Source of the DNA: Diacronema lutheri
Taxonomy: Eukaryota > Haptophyta > Pavlovophyceae > Pavlovales > Pavlovaceae
Assembly: GCA_019448385.1 (NCBI GenBank)
Contig: JAGTXO010000004.1
Location: forward strand, 868,001 to 932,000
Length of the DNA stretch: 64,000 nucleotides
Direction: 5' to 3'
Shown in pieces: positions 10,701-21,021 of this stretch; positions within the stretch are counted from its first letter, which is position 1; each line of letters opens with the position of its first letter. The notes beneath the pieces were generated by a model. That model did not search any database. It saw only the letters and a program-made list of their open reading frames with translations, and was not told the DNA's origin. A program made the translations under genes and the position numbers.

Positions 10701-12496
10701 CCTGCTCATCGGCGCGGCGCGGCACGCGACGGCCACGTCGACCGTGCGCCGCTGGCGTGCGGCGGCGCGCGTGCAGGCGGCGGCGCGCGCGCTCGGCCCG
10801 CAGCGCGCGCTCGCGGCTGCGCGCCGGGCTGCAACGGCCGTGCAGCGCGCCGTGCGTTGTGTGCTCGAGATGCGAAAGGCGGAGGCGATTCTGCTCAACG
10901 CCGCGCTGTGCGTCGTGCGCCGCCGCGCTGCGGCAAGGCAGATCGCGGCCGCGCTCTTCGCGTGGCGGCACGGAACGACCGCGCGGCTGCTCGCGTCGTG
11001 CGGGCTCGCGCGCGTGCCGCCCGCGCGCGCGCTTGCCGCCACGCTCGTGGTGCAGCGCGCGACGCGCGCTCGCACGCTCGCCGCGTTGCGCGCGCGGCGC
11101 GAGGCGAGCGCTGGCGTGCTGCTGGCGCGCTGTGCGCGCGGCTGGCTCGCGCGCGCGCGCGTGCGCGCGCTCGTGCGGCGCGTGACGCGCGTGCAAGCCT
11201 TGTGGCGGTCTCGCAAGGTGCAGCGAGGCGCGGGCCGCAAGCTGCGGCTGATGCGCGACGCGCTGCGCGCGGCGGCGGCCGCTGCGGCGCACAAGCCCAA
11301 GATCGGCGAGGCCACGTCCTCTTCACTCCAGGTGCGTTCGCGCCGCGCAGGCGCGCGCTACCACCTGTTTCCGTCCCACTCCCGCCACCCGCGCCTGCCA
11401 CAAGCTCTCTCGCGCCCACCCGCGCCGTTCCCGTTGTCGCACGCCGCCGCGTACGCACCGCTCTGCTCGCACTTGTGAGTTGTGCCACTCGTCTCTTCTG
11501 ACCCGACAACTCGCCCATTTGGCCGTGCGGCGCGCAGGTGCTGCTCACGAGCTCCAACCTGGGCTTCGTGCTCAAGGCCGTGCAACTCCTCGACCTGTCC
11601 ACGTCGGCCTCGCTCGCGTGCTGCGAGCAGCTCGTCACCTCTGGAGCCATTGCCGTGCTCGTCAAGCTCGTCCGCACGTGCAACCGCTCGGCGCCGCACG
11701 TGCTCGTCGCCACCCACGCGGTGCGTCGCGCGCGCAAGCACAAGCGCCGGCGCCCCGCGCCATGCTCGCCGCGCGCGCGCGTGCAGCATGGGGGCGGACG
11801 CTGCGCACGCGCGCGACGAGCGCTCTACCGCTGCACGCGGCGCGTCGATGAGGCGCCACGCTTGCATGCTCACGTGCCCGCTGCGCCGTTCTCCGCTTCT
11901 GCCCTCTGCTGCGTCGACGCAGGTGAGCGTGCTGCGTAACATCTGCCGTTACGATTACATGATGCCCGTCGTCTTTGCCGCGCCCGATGTCGTCGACGTA
12001 CTCACCGAGCTCCTCGCGATCCACCGCGAAAAGCCGGAGGTGACGACTGCCTGCCTCGTCACGCTGCGCGCATTCGCAAGCCGCGTGGAATATGCGCGCA
12101 CCATGCGCACGCGCAAGGATGCCGTCGGGTGTGCGCCGCGTCGTGCAGCGCCACACCGCGCCTGTGCCCGCGCCGCGCGCCAGCCTGTCCGCGCGGCACA
12201 GCGTGCGCGGCCAATCAAGCTGACTCGCCTCGCCCCTGTCGCCATTCCTGCTCGCCTGCGCCGCCAGTCGACTGCAGTCTCTCGCTGTCGCCATCGAGCG
12301 CAGAAACCATGCGCCCAACAGCCGGCCGCGCGCGCCACTGGTGCGCCCGGCCTCTCGCAGCGGGCCGCCACGCACGCCGACGCGCCGCGCCAACGGTGCG
12401 CTCCGCTCGCCTGCGGGTGCCAAGCGCGCGGCGGAGCGGTCGGCGCACAGCGAGACGGCGTCGCTACTGCACTCCCTGCTCGAGGCGCTTCTCTGA
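4709..12496 (+). CDS. ASPM: ASPM homologue (abnormal spindle protein)
   Basis: Microtubule minus-end and spindle-pole protein that binds calmodulin through IQ motifs. Exons read: 4709-5192, 5321-11331, 11538-11720, 11923-about 12130, then 12131-12202 and 12278-12496, giving about 2390 residues. The first three introns keep phase exactly; the link near 12130 is unclear and needs a tiny intron or a frameshift. In order: a KEN box (SDKENEF, about residue 43), the N-terminal ASH domain split by intron 1, two calponin-homology domains (nt about 6820-7150 and 7285-7740), a very long IQ array (7740-11230), and C-terminal armadillo-like repeats (SGAIAVLVKLVRTCNRSAP, VLTELLAIHREKP) as in animal ASPM. 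Stop TGA at 12494. Upstream is the retroelement-interrupted promoter module; downstream the phosphatase gene converges about 9 bp away. Confidence 0.9.
8281..9951 (+). repeat. Recent internal duplication within the ASPM IQ array
   Basis: A near-identical block of about 720 bp occurs at 8281-9000 and again at 9232-9951 (offset 951 bp, in frame). The intervening 231 bp is itself a third copy of the segment starting near 8634 (a QAAARRRLAWWLLETARVSQ-type IQ unit is seen three times). Identity is much higher than between other IQ units, so this is a recent in-frame expansion. Confidence 0.85.
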
Positions 12497-12505
12497 AAAT
12501 TTCAC

Positions 12506-13339
12506 TTATGCGGACGCGGGTAAAATCGCTGATACGCTGTCAGCGGGCGTGGCGACCACGCCGGCCTGCGCCGCGCCACGCGCGCTGAGTGAGATCGGCG
12601 GCGGGCCGCCTGCGATCGGCAGGGAGACGGCGGCGTAGTGTCTCGCGTCCTCGAGCGCGAGCTCGAGCATGCGCAGCAGCTTAAGCAGGCGGGCGAAGGG
12701 GTTGATGATGGGGCGGCAGCGCTGCGCGAGGCGTAGCGCCTCGGCCAGCCGTAGCCTCGCGGCGTACATCAAGAAGGCAACGCCAACCGTGCCGGCGCGG
12801 TGCGCGCCCGCGTAGCAGTGGATGAGCACGCTCTCGCCGCGCTCGAGCGATTTGTCGATCCAGTCGAAGCACGGCGAGAAGTAATCGAGGACGCCCGCGC
12901 CGCGCTCGTTGCCCTCCTCCGCCACCTCGTCCGGCCAGTGCTGCACATTCAACCGCAGGTACTCGATCGCGCGCGCGCTCTCACGCCCCTCGAACGAGTT
13001 TGCGCTCGCGAGATCCTGGCAGTTGACAATCGCGTTGATGCCGCACGGCTCGAGGATCTTGCGCGTGGTGGCGGCGCGGCGGTTGCCAATGTACACGCGC
13101 GCGCCAGTACCCACGTCTTGCCAGATCACGTCAAGGTCCGTGTGCTTGCCGCCCGTGTTGCCATCGGCCGCGACAACGTTGAGGCGCGCAAAGAGCCTTT
13201 CCGCCTCCTTGTCCCAGTCGGCGTCGAGGCCAGTGAGGCCAAAGGCCTTGTGGCAGCAGGCGGTGCACATTTCCTCACTCGCAAGCTCCTCGAGCGGCGT
13301 CGGCCGGTCGCACGCGCTGCACTTGGCCATCGACATCAT
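12506..13339 (-). CDS. Atypical dual-specificity phosphatase with N-terminal Cys4 motif
   Basis: 277 residues. The N-terminus has two CxxC pairs (CSACD and CTACC, about residues 7-35), which could bind zinc. The phosphatase domain starts near residue 75 (ARVYIGNRRAATTRKIL) and carries the signature HCYAGAHRAGTVGVAFLM, a good C-x5-R loop. The residue after Arg is Ala, where most family members have Ser or Thr, which would slow thiol release. A general-acid Asp candidate lies upstream (DYFSPCFDWIDKSL region). Start chosen at 13339: the first of several clustered ATGs (MMSMAKCS), with the frame upstream having no domain. It shares a 122-bp divergent promoter with the golgin gene, and its stop is about 9 bp from that of ASPM. 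Confidence 0.85.
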   Translation of the reverse strand: MMSMAKCSACDRPTPLEELASEEMCTACCHKAFGLTGLDADWDKEAERLFARLNVVAADGNTGGKHTDLDVIWQDVGTGARVYIGNRRAATTRKILEPCGINAIVNCQDLASANSFEGRESARAIEYLRLNVQHWPDEVAEEGNERGAGVLDYFSPCFDWIDKSLERGESVLIHCYAGAHRAGTVGVAFLMYAARLRLAEALRLAQRCRPIINPFARLLKLLRMLELALEDARHYAAVSLPIAGGPPPISLSARGAAQAGVVATPADSVSAILPASA

Positions 13340-13461
13340 CGCCGCAACCCCCCCCGCCGGCCACGAGCAAGCAGGCTGTGCCAACCAATCTCCCCTCCGA
13401 CACTTTTGAAAAACGGCCGAGGAGTTGCCGTCGCCGGCGGGAGAGTTGGCCGCAGCCCACC
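13340..13461. promoter_or_regulatory. Bidirectional promoter, phosphatase/golgin
   Basis: 122 bp between two divergent ATGs. Contains CCAAT (13384-13388 on +) and ACTTTTGAAAAACGG (about 13401-13415), a near-symmetric T-run/A-run core able to serve both directions. The golgin ATG has a good context (CCACCATGC). Confidence 0.55.
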
Positions 13462-16400
13462 ATGCGGCTGCCCGCCGGCGGGCTGGCGGCTGGGCTGACG
13501 TTCGGCTCGCCGCTCTCGCTCCTCGAGCGGGCGACAACGGCCCTGCAGGACCTGACTTCCGACCTTGAGCAGACGATGGCGACAAACGCGGAGCCGGAGC
13601 TCGGCGCGCTCCCTCCCGACGAGGGAGACGGGCTCGCGCCGCCCTCCCTTGCAGATGCCTGCGGCGCGGCTGGCGGCGACGAGCGTGCCGGCCGTGCGCC
13701 CGGCGGAGGCGCGCCGCGCGCTGGCGCTGCGCCGGCACCCGCGCGGCGCAGCCCCGTCGCGAATGCGCGCGCGCGCGGGGACGAGGGCGTCGACCGAGCG
13801 GAAGGTGCGGCGCAGGCGGCCGCCGCGCTCGCCGCGGCCGAGGCGCGCGCGGAGGAGCAGCGCGCGAGGGCGGATGGGCTCGAGGCGAGCAATATCAAGC
13901 TTCGCACGCTTCTGCACAAGCTCAACGAGGCCAAGAAGCAGCTCGAGCTTGAGCGCGCGAGTGCGGTCGACGGAGCAAGGCTCGCCGCCGCAGAGGCAGC
14001 CGCGTCTCAAGCCATCGCGGACGCGGCACGGCATCGCGACGCGCTGAGCGCGGCTGAGGCGCAACTCGAGGCGTTTGCGAAGGAGCTGGCAGCTGCGGAG
14101 GAGGCGCGCCGCGCCGCGTCCGCGCGCGCGACCGCGCTCGAGGTCGAGGCGCGCGCGCGCAATGATGACCCGCGCGCGCAGCTCGACGACGCGCTGCGGC
14201 GTTCCGCCGAATTTGAAAGCGGAGACCTCGCGCTGCGCGCAAGGACGGCCGCGCTCGAGGAGGGCGGCTCGAGCATGCTGCGCGCGGAGCTCGACGAGGC
14301 GACGAGCCGCGCCGCGCAGCTCGAAACCGCCAACGCCGCGCTGTGCGCCAAGCTGGACCTAATGGAGAAAGAAATGGCGCGAAATGCGAGCGAGTGCGCC
14401 GCCATGCAGGCGAGCGAGGCGGCGAGCGCGTCCGACGCGCGCAGGTGCGTGGCCAGCCGCTGGCGTGCGACGCGAGGAGCGCCGCGCGCGGCGCGCGCGT
14501 GGCGCGCACGCCTGCGCGCGAGTCCGGACACCCGATCCGGTGCGCGTGCCGGCCTCGCGTTCACGGCGCGCGTGCGCGCTGCGGCGCGCTCGCACCCACC
14601 GCGCATCGCGCAGGTTCCTGCACCACGTTGAGCTCGAGTCGCGGCGCGAGAACGCAAAGTGGATCGAGGCGAGCGCGGAGGCGGAGGAACTTGCCGAGCG
14701 ATGCAAAGCGCTCGAGCTCCGATGCGCGGCGGCTGAAGCGATGGCCCACGAGGCTGCGGAGAGCAAGCGCACGATGGCGGACGCGCTGCGCGCGAGCCGC
14801 GCGAGCATCGCGGAGCTCCGATCGAGCGCCGCGCGGGACGGCCGCGCGGGAGTGGCGCACGCCGGGCTCGGCGCGGGGCGAGGCGTCGACGCCGCGGCCG
14901 CGGCCGCGGCCGCCGCGCCCGCGCACTCGGACAACGTGGCGGACGCCGAGGCCAACGGGCGGACGACGGGCGAGGCGGAGGCGGAGGCTGACGTGGCCGA
15001 GGCGCGGCGGAGGGCAAGCGCGGCAGAGAGGGCCGCGGCGGCTGCGTTGGCGAGGGCGGCGGAGGCGGAGCGCGTCGCCAGCGAGCAAGCGGCGCGAGCC
15101 GACGGCGTTGCGGCCGCCGCGCATGAGGCGATTGTCCAAGCGCACGAACGTGCGACGGAGGCGGAGGCGGCGGCGGAGGTGGCGCGCGCGCAAAGCGAGG
15201 CTCGCGCGGCGGCGACGGCGGGCGTGGAGGCGGAGGCGCGCGCGGCGGGCGCGGAGGCTGCGCGCGCCCTGGGCGAGGTGCGCGCGACGGCCGCGGCGGC
15301 GGCGGCGGCGAGCGCGGAGGCGGTCACGCGCGGCGAGGCACGCTGCGCTGAGCTCGAAGCAGAGCTCGCGCGCAGTGCCGAGGCCGTGCGCGCGGCGCAC
15401 GCTCGCGCCGAGGCTGCGGAGGAGCGGCTCGCAGCTGCAGCGGCTTTAGGAAATCTTGTTGCCGTGCACAGCGGTGGCAACCGGGCCGGCGGCGCGGCAG
15501 CGGCGCACGCCGGCGAGGCGGCCGGCGCGCGCGCCTCGCTGGAGGGTGGGGTTGGCACCAGCGCCGGCGACGAACACGCCGGCAGCGCGCGCGACGACGG
15601 CCTTGAGGCGCACAACGCGAAGCTGCGCTTCTTGCTGCAGAAGCTCAACGAGTCGAAGAAGCAGCTTGAGGCGCAGCTTCGCGAGCGCGTCGCGGAGCTT
15701 GACGAAACCCGACGGCAGCTGCGCGCGCGCCGCGCCGACGACGACGACGCGAGCCACGGGGGCGCCGGTGGCGGCGGTGGCGGTGGTGGCGGTGGTGGCG
15801 GCGGTGGCGCGTCGGTTGAGGCCGCCGCCACCGCCGCCGAGGCAGCGCGCGTGCTCACCGCGCAGCAGCGCGTCGAGAGCGCATTGCGCGACGAGCTTGA
15901 GCGCGTGCGCGAGGCGCTTGCCGACGCCCAGCGTGGCGTCGGACGGCAGGCCGCTACGATTGATGCGATCAAAGCCAAGTCGAAGGAGTTCATCGCGAAG
16001 CTCTCCGCCGAGAAGCGCGCGCTCGAAAGCGAGCTCGCGGCCGCCGTCGCGTGCGCCGCCGCCGCGGCGGCCGACGCGCGCGACGCGCGCGCGATTTGCG
16101 CCGAGCACGCCGCGCTCGCGGAGGCGGCGCACGCGGCGCGCGCCGAGGCGGATGAGGGCGCGCGTGTCGCGCGCGCGAGCGCGGACGACGCGGCGCGCGA
16201 GCTGTCGATCGCCGAGGCGTCTGCTGCGAACCTGCGTGAGGAATTGCGCAGGTATCGCTCGCAGGCCGCGCGCGCGCTCAAGGCGAAGGAGGACGAAGCG
16301 GCCGCGGCGCGCGCGCTCGTGAGCGGCGCGGAGGACGCTCGCGACGGTGCGCTGCGCCAGCTCGCGCAGCTCGAACGCGCGCTCGAGCAGGCGTCGGCCG

Positions 16401-18395
16401 CCGCGCACGACGACCTGCTCGCGCGCGCGCAGGCGGCGGAGGAGGACGGCGCGAAGCTGCGCGCCGAGCGCGACGCCGAGCGCGGCGCCCGCGCGCGGCT
16501 GCAGGCGCTTTGCGACGAGGCGGCGACGGAGGCGGACGCCGCGCGCGCCGCGTCCGAGCGCGACTCGCGCCACTTCGCCGCCGCGCGCGCCGACGCGCAG
16601 CGCGCGCTCGCGGATCTCGACGCCGAGCGCGCGGCGCGCGCAGATGCGGAGGCTCGCGCCGCGTGCGCGGCCGATGCGAGCGGTGCGCGCGGCCGCGCGC
16701 ACGAGGTGGAGGTGGCGACGCTCCGGCGCGCGCTGCTCGCCGGGGACGTTGACATGGGCGCGTTGCTCGCCGAGGGCGCGCGGGTGAGCGCAGCGCGCGC
16801 GCGGACCGCGCGTGGCTGCGGTGGCTGGGCTCGCTGGGCTCCATTTCGCGACGCGTCACGCGTCACGTGTCACACGACCGGTCACCTCGCGCGGTGCGCT
16901 GGGCGCTGCTGCGTGGGCTTCTGCGCGAAGCGTCCGTGCGGCGCGCGCAGGGCTGGCGGGGATGTGACCGGTCGTGTGACGCGTGACGCTCTCCTGCCTG
17001 CCACTGCGCTGCCCGCGACGGCTGTGTGTTCGTGTGACGCGTGACGCTCTCCTGCCTGCCACTGCGCTGCCCGCGACGGCTGTGTGTTCGTGTGACGCGT
17101 GACGCTCTCCTGCCTGCCACTGCGCTGCGCGCGACGGTTGTGTGTTCGTGTGACGCGTGACGCTCTCCTGCCTGCCACTACGCTGCCCGCGCGCGCGGTG
17201 CGTTTTCGAGGCCACCGTTGCGCGCGACGGCTGTGTGTTCGAGGCCACCGTTGCCCGCGACGGCTGTGTGTTCGAGGCCACCGTTGCGCGCGACGGCTGT
17301 GTGTTCGAGGCCACCGTTGCGCGCGACGGCTGTGTGTTCGAGGCCACCGTTGCCCGCGACGGCTCCTGCCCTTGCCGCACGCGCAGTTGCTGCCGCACCT
17401 GCGCCCCGCCCGATCTTTCGCCGACCGGCCGGCGTGCGGGGCTAGGCTGGCCGCGCGGTCGGCCACGTGCTCATCCGCCCGGACTTTGCTCATCCGCCCG
17501 GACTCATCGCTTGCTTCCCTTCCGCCGCGCGCCGCCCGCCCGTCCCTGCCCTGTGCACGGGTGGCGTGCTCTCTTCCAGGCCATCTCGCGCGCTAAGCTT
17601 GCGGCCGCCGGCGCGCAGGCCGCGGATTGCGCGAGCGGTACCGCTGCCGACGCGCACGATGCGCGCGCAGGCTCGACGGTCATCGCGGCGCTTGCGCGTC
17701 TCGCCAGCCAGCAGCCTCGCTCGACGTGTGCGGCCGAAACGGCCGAAACGGACGTAACGGACGCATCATCCCACGCGCCGACGGGCGTGCAGCCCGCCGC
17801 CGACGCGGCCGCTGGCGCTGTGGGCCGGGCTGCGGAGGAACACGGGCAGAACATACTTGCCGGCCTTCTCCGACCAGCGCAGCCCGCGGCCGACGCGGGC
17901 GCGCCGCCCGCCCTCCCGCCGCCGCCGCAGCACGTGCGACTGACTGGGCGTGCGTCCGGTGCGCTGGGCCCGACTGAGCCGCCGCCCGCCGCGCCCATCG
18001 CCGCCGAGCTCGCCGATCTGCGCGACCAGCTCGCGGACCACGAGGCGCGCGAGCAGCTGCTGCTGCAGCAGGCGGACTTTTTAAAAGGCGAGCTGCGCGA
18101 GCTGCAGCGCAACCAGGGCCGCGCCGAGATGGATGTCATGTACCTGAAGAACATCGTGGTCAAGTGCGCGCGCGCCGCGTGCTCCTCTCCTTCCCCCTCT
18201 CGACCTCAGATCGCGCGGTCCCGCCATCGCGCCCCCGACGGCGCGCTGCACATGTGCAGGTACATGGAGACGCACGACCTCGCGGGCCTGCTCCCCGTGA
18301 TCGCGGAGACGCTGCACCTCTCCGCAGACGAGGTAGACAGAATCCGGCAGTACCGGCGCACGGGCGGCGTGCTTGGCAGGCTGCTCCTTGGGTGA
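13462..18395 (+). CDS. Golgin with C-terminal GRIP domain
   Basis: A tethering coiled-coil protein of the trans-Golgi, expected to bind an Arl1-type GTPase through its GRIP domain. Four exons with exact phase: 13462-14444, 14614-16783, 17580-18163 and 18260-18395, giving 1290 residues. Almost the whole protein is Ala/Glu/Arg-rich coiled coil. Two repeated anchor segments are notable (NIKLRTLLHKLNEAKKQLE and NAKLRFLLQKLNESKKQLE), as is a long Gly run (nt about 15765-15810). The GRIP domain is split by the last intron: DVMYLKNIVVK joins YMETHDLAGLLPVIAETLHL, including the Tyr used for Arl1 binding in known golgins. The third exon begins after a classic TCTTCCAG acceptor. NOP9 converges from the right. 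Confidence 0.85.
16784..17579 (+). repeat. Golgin intron 2 with two nested minisatellites
   Basis: This 796-bp intron is far longer than its neighbours. It holds a 58-bp unit repeated about 3.5 times (starts 16981, 17039, 17097, 17155) and then a 33-bp unit repeated about 4.5 times (starts 17207, 17240, 17273, 17306, 17339). The two units share the segment CGCGACGGCTGTGTGTTC, so the second probably arose from the first. An inverted repeat around GTCACACGACCGGTCAC (about 16867 and 16965) flanks the array. Confidence 0.85.
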
Positions 18396-18467
18396 CCGGA
18401 CTGCGGGAAAAAAAAAGGGGGGGAAACGGATGATGGCAGATCACCACAGCCACCCAGAATGGCCCCT

Positions 18468-20915
18468 TCACGACATGGAGAAGACCTTGGCCTTTTTGCT
18501 GTCCTTCGCCTTCTTCGTCGCCTTTGTCGTTGCGTCAGGTGCGCCGGCCGACGGCTCCGCCGACGCGCCCTCGCGCTCGCGCGCCTCGCGCTCGCGCTTG
18601 CGCTGCTTGCGCCGCGCACGGTCCGAGCCCGTCGCGCCGAGCAGTGAGCCAAGGAACTCGAAGCCACCGGAGGTATCGCCAGAGCCGTCCGGCGCACGCT
18701 CGCTGCCCGCACCCGCCGCCGCGGCCAGCGGCTCGCCGCCGGCACGGGCGGCAGCCGTCGCGGAAGCGTCGCCGTTGGTCGTGTCGACGGCTGCAGTGTA
18801 CCCCAGCGCGCCGACGAGCTCGTCCAGAGGCGCGCCGCCGAGGGCACGCGCGCGCGCGACGGCGGTGGTGTCGCCGCCCGCGGCAGACACGTCGTCGTGC
18901 CCCTGCGCGCCGCCCGCGGGTGCGGGCGCGATGAGGTCGGCGAACATGCGGCGCTTCTTCTGCGCGGCGGTCTCCTCGTCGACCCACTCGCGCTGCCGCC
19001 GCTTGTAGTCGGCGAGCCGCAGCTTTTTAAAGATGATCGCCGCGTGCGGCGAAGACGCGAGCGATGCCTCCGCACCGAGGAGCTCGTCGAGGATTGCGCG
19101 CTTGCCGTCGACGTCGACGGCGCCAAAGCACTTCTCGAGCGCGTGCGAGCCGCACCGGTCGCGTGCGAGGCGCGCCGCCTCGCCACGCAGTTTCTTCGCC
19201 AGCGGCGCGCGCGCGCCGGGCGGGCAGCCCGGCGACACGAAGAGCGCCTCGACGACGCGCGAGCCGGCCGTGTCGCACGCGAGCTTTACAAAATCGGCGG
19301 TAGCCATCTTGTGGAACGAGGCGACGAGCGGCTGGCACGCCGCGGCGGGGAGAAGTAGGCACGCCTGCGCGAGCCGCGCGCCGAGCGCGCACGCGCTCGC
19401 GCTCGGCGCGTCGGCGTCGGTGAGCGACGAGCGCAGCGCAAGCAGCGCCGGGGCCAGCGTCGTCGCCGAAGCGCTCGCCGGCGCGAGCGTGCGCACGACG
19501 GCGCGAAAGGCGTCGCGCTCCTTGGCGCCGGCGCGGGCGCACGCGTCGACCAGCTTCCACAGAACGCCCGCGCGCCCGTGCGCGAGCAGCTCGCCGCCGG
19601 CGCCCTCGAGCTCGGCGATCAGCAGGCCGAGGAGCGGCTCGGCGCGATCGGGCGCGAGCCGCGCGCCCGCGTGCTCGAGGTAGCGCTGTACGACAAAGTT
19701 AGCGTTGCGGTCGAGCGAGAGCGGGAGCAGGTGGTTGCGCAGCGCGTGCGCGTACAATGGCGGCAGCACCGCCGGCGGCGCCACCTCGACAAGGGCCTCG
19801 AGCGCGCGCGCGCCGCCCGCGCTCATCGCCAAGTCGCGCATGGCGGCGGCCGTGGGCGCGGGCGGCGCGGCGCCGTCGCCAATGCCGGGCCAGCCGAGGA
19901 GCTGCTCGGCGAGCGGCAGCAGCGCGGCGGGCCGCGAGCGCAGCGCGCGCAGCGCCGCCTGCACCACCATCGTCGCGCACGAGTGCGCGGCCATCGCGAC
20001 GAGCGCAGACGCCGCGGCCGGCGCGGCGTCGGCGGCGCCGTCCGCGCCGTTCGCGCCGCCGTCGCGCGCGCGGCCGCGGCTGCGCCCGCGCTCGCGCTTG
20101 CGCTTGCCACCCGTGGCGCCGTCCTTGCCGCTGTCGCCACCGCCGCTGCCGTCCACGCCGGCGCCGGCGCCGTTGCCCTCGCCGTCGGGCGCGGCGAGCG
20201 CGGCGACGAGGCGGAGGAGCGCTTCCGAGAAAATTCCAGGAACGGCGCGCGGCTTGGCGTCGGCGGGCGGCGCGGGCGGCGGGCGGCGCGGCGGGGCGGT
20301 GGTCGCGCGCGCACCAACCTCCGCGTCCCACGGCGCCGCCGCCGCCGCCTTTGCGCCCGGCTCGCCCGAGAGCGTCGCGAGGACGGTCTGAAGGACGTGG
20401 GACCCGTAACGATCGTAACAGACGGCGCGGCGCGCGCGCGCGTCCTCGGCGAGGGCGTCGCTCACGCGTACGACAAGCTCGGCCAGGCTCGCGCCCTCGC
20501 TCGCCTCGCCATCGCCCGCCGCGCCGCCGCCACCGGCACCTGATCCCGCCGCGGACGAGCCGTCGGCGGCGAGCGTGCAGAGGAGGTCGACAAGGTGCGA
20601 GGCGTAACGGTCGATGAGCAGTTGCTCGAGGTCGAGCGCGCCGAGAAGCGCGGCGAAGAAGCGGCGGCGCTGCGCGTCCGAGCCGACGCGCACCAGCGAC
20701 TCGAGCGCGCGCGAGCAGAACGTGTGGCGCGCGCACGTGGCCTCGTGACCGGCGACGCCGTCGTAGATCGACGCGACCGTGTCCTTGTCCTTCGCGAGCT
20801 CGCCCGACTCCATGAGCGCGTGCGTGCGCCGGAGCAGGCCAATCAGCTCGGACGACGGCCGCTCGACGTGCCGCGAGCCCCCGCCCTCGTCGCGTGCGCC
20901 TCGCTCGCGCGGCAT
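18468..20915 (-). CDS. NOP9: NOP9-like nucleolar Pumilio-repeat protein
   Basis: 815 residues, one exon. Pumilio-type repeats are seen across the protein: CSRALESLVRVG, DRYASHLVDLL, DRYGSHVLQTVL, CATMVVQAAL, DRNANFVVQRYLEH, DTAGSRVVEALF and DRCGSHALEKCF, ending with FKKLRLADYKRRQREWVDEE. The spread of divergent repeats broken by low-complexity loops, plus this C-terminal helix, matches NOP9 better than classical Puf proteins or PUF6/PUM3. NOP9 binds the ITS1/20S pre-rRNA region and times small-subunit processing. There is a basic nuclear-localisation segment in the middle (GKRKRERGRSRGRARD) and a Lys-rich tail (TKATKKAKDSKKAKVF). Start at 20915 is the first ATG downstream of the shared promoter. 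Confidence 0.75.
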   Translation of the reverse strand: MPRERGARDEGGGSRHVERPSSELIGLLRRTHALMESGELAKDKDTVASIYDGVAGHEATCARHTFCSRALESLVRVGSDAQRRRFFAALLGALDLEQLLIDRYASHLVDLLCTLAADGSSAAGSGAGGGGAAGDGEASEGASLAELVVRVSDALAEDARARRAVCYDRYGSHVLQTVLATLSGEPGAKAAAAAPWDAEVGARATTAPPRRPPPAPPADAKPRAVPGIFSEALLRLVAALAAPDGEGNGAGAGVDGSGGGDSGKDGATGGKRKRERGRSRGRARDGGANGADGAADAAPAAASALVAMAAHSCATMVVQAALRALRSRPAALLPLAEQLLGWPGIGDGAAPPAPTAAAMRDLAMSAGGARALEALVEVAPPAVLPPLYAHALRNHLLPLSLDRNANFVVQRYLEHAGARLAPDRAEPLLGLLIAELEGAGGELLAHGRAGVLWKLVDACARAGAKERDAFRAVVRTLAPASASATTLAPALLALRSSLTDADAPSASACALGARLAQACLLLPAAACQPLVASFHKMATADFVKLACDTAGSRVVEALFVSPGCPPGARAPLAKKLRGEAARLARDRCGSHALEKCFGAVDVDGKRAILDELLGAEASLASSPHAAIIFKKLRLADYKRRQREWVDEETAAQKKRRMFADLIAPAPAGGAQGHDDVSAAGGDTTAVARARALGGAPLDELVGALGYTAAVDTTNGDASATAAARAGGEPLAAAAGAGSERAPDGSGDTSGGFEFLGSLLGATGSDRARRKQRKREREAREREGASAEPSAGAPDATTKATKKAKDSKKAKVFSMS

Positions 20916-21021
20916 CGGCTCGCAAGGTCGGGGCTGCTACGCGGGCGTCCACGGGCCTCCCCCTCCCTTGCCGGCCGCCTTTTAAAAAATGGTGGGAAAT
21001 GGCTGGAGCTTCTTGTCTAGC
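20916..21021. promoter_or_regulatory. Bidirectional promoter, NOP9/exonuclease
   Basis: 106 bp between divergent starts. CCTTTTAAAAAATGG (about 20978-20992) is a symmetric T-run/A-run core. It overlaps an ATG at 20989, which argues that the real + start is the next in-frame ATG at 21022. Confidence 0.55.

Noticed and set aside
16973-17363. CRISPR array from the regular repeats
   Set aside because: Units are contiguous tandem repeats without unique spacers, inside an intron of a eukaryotic gene.
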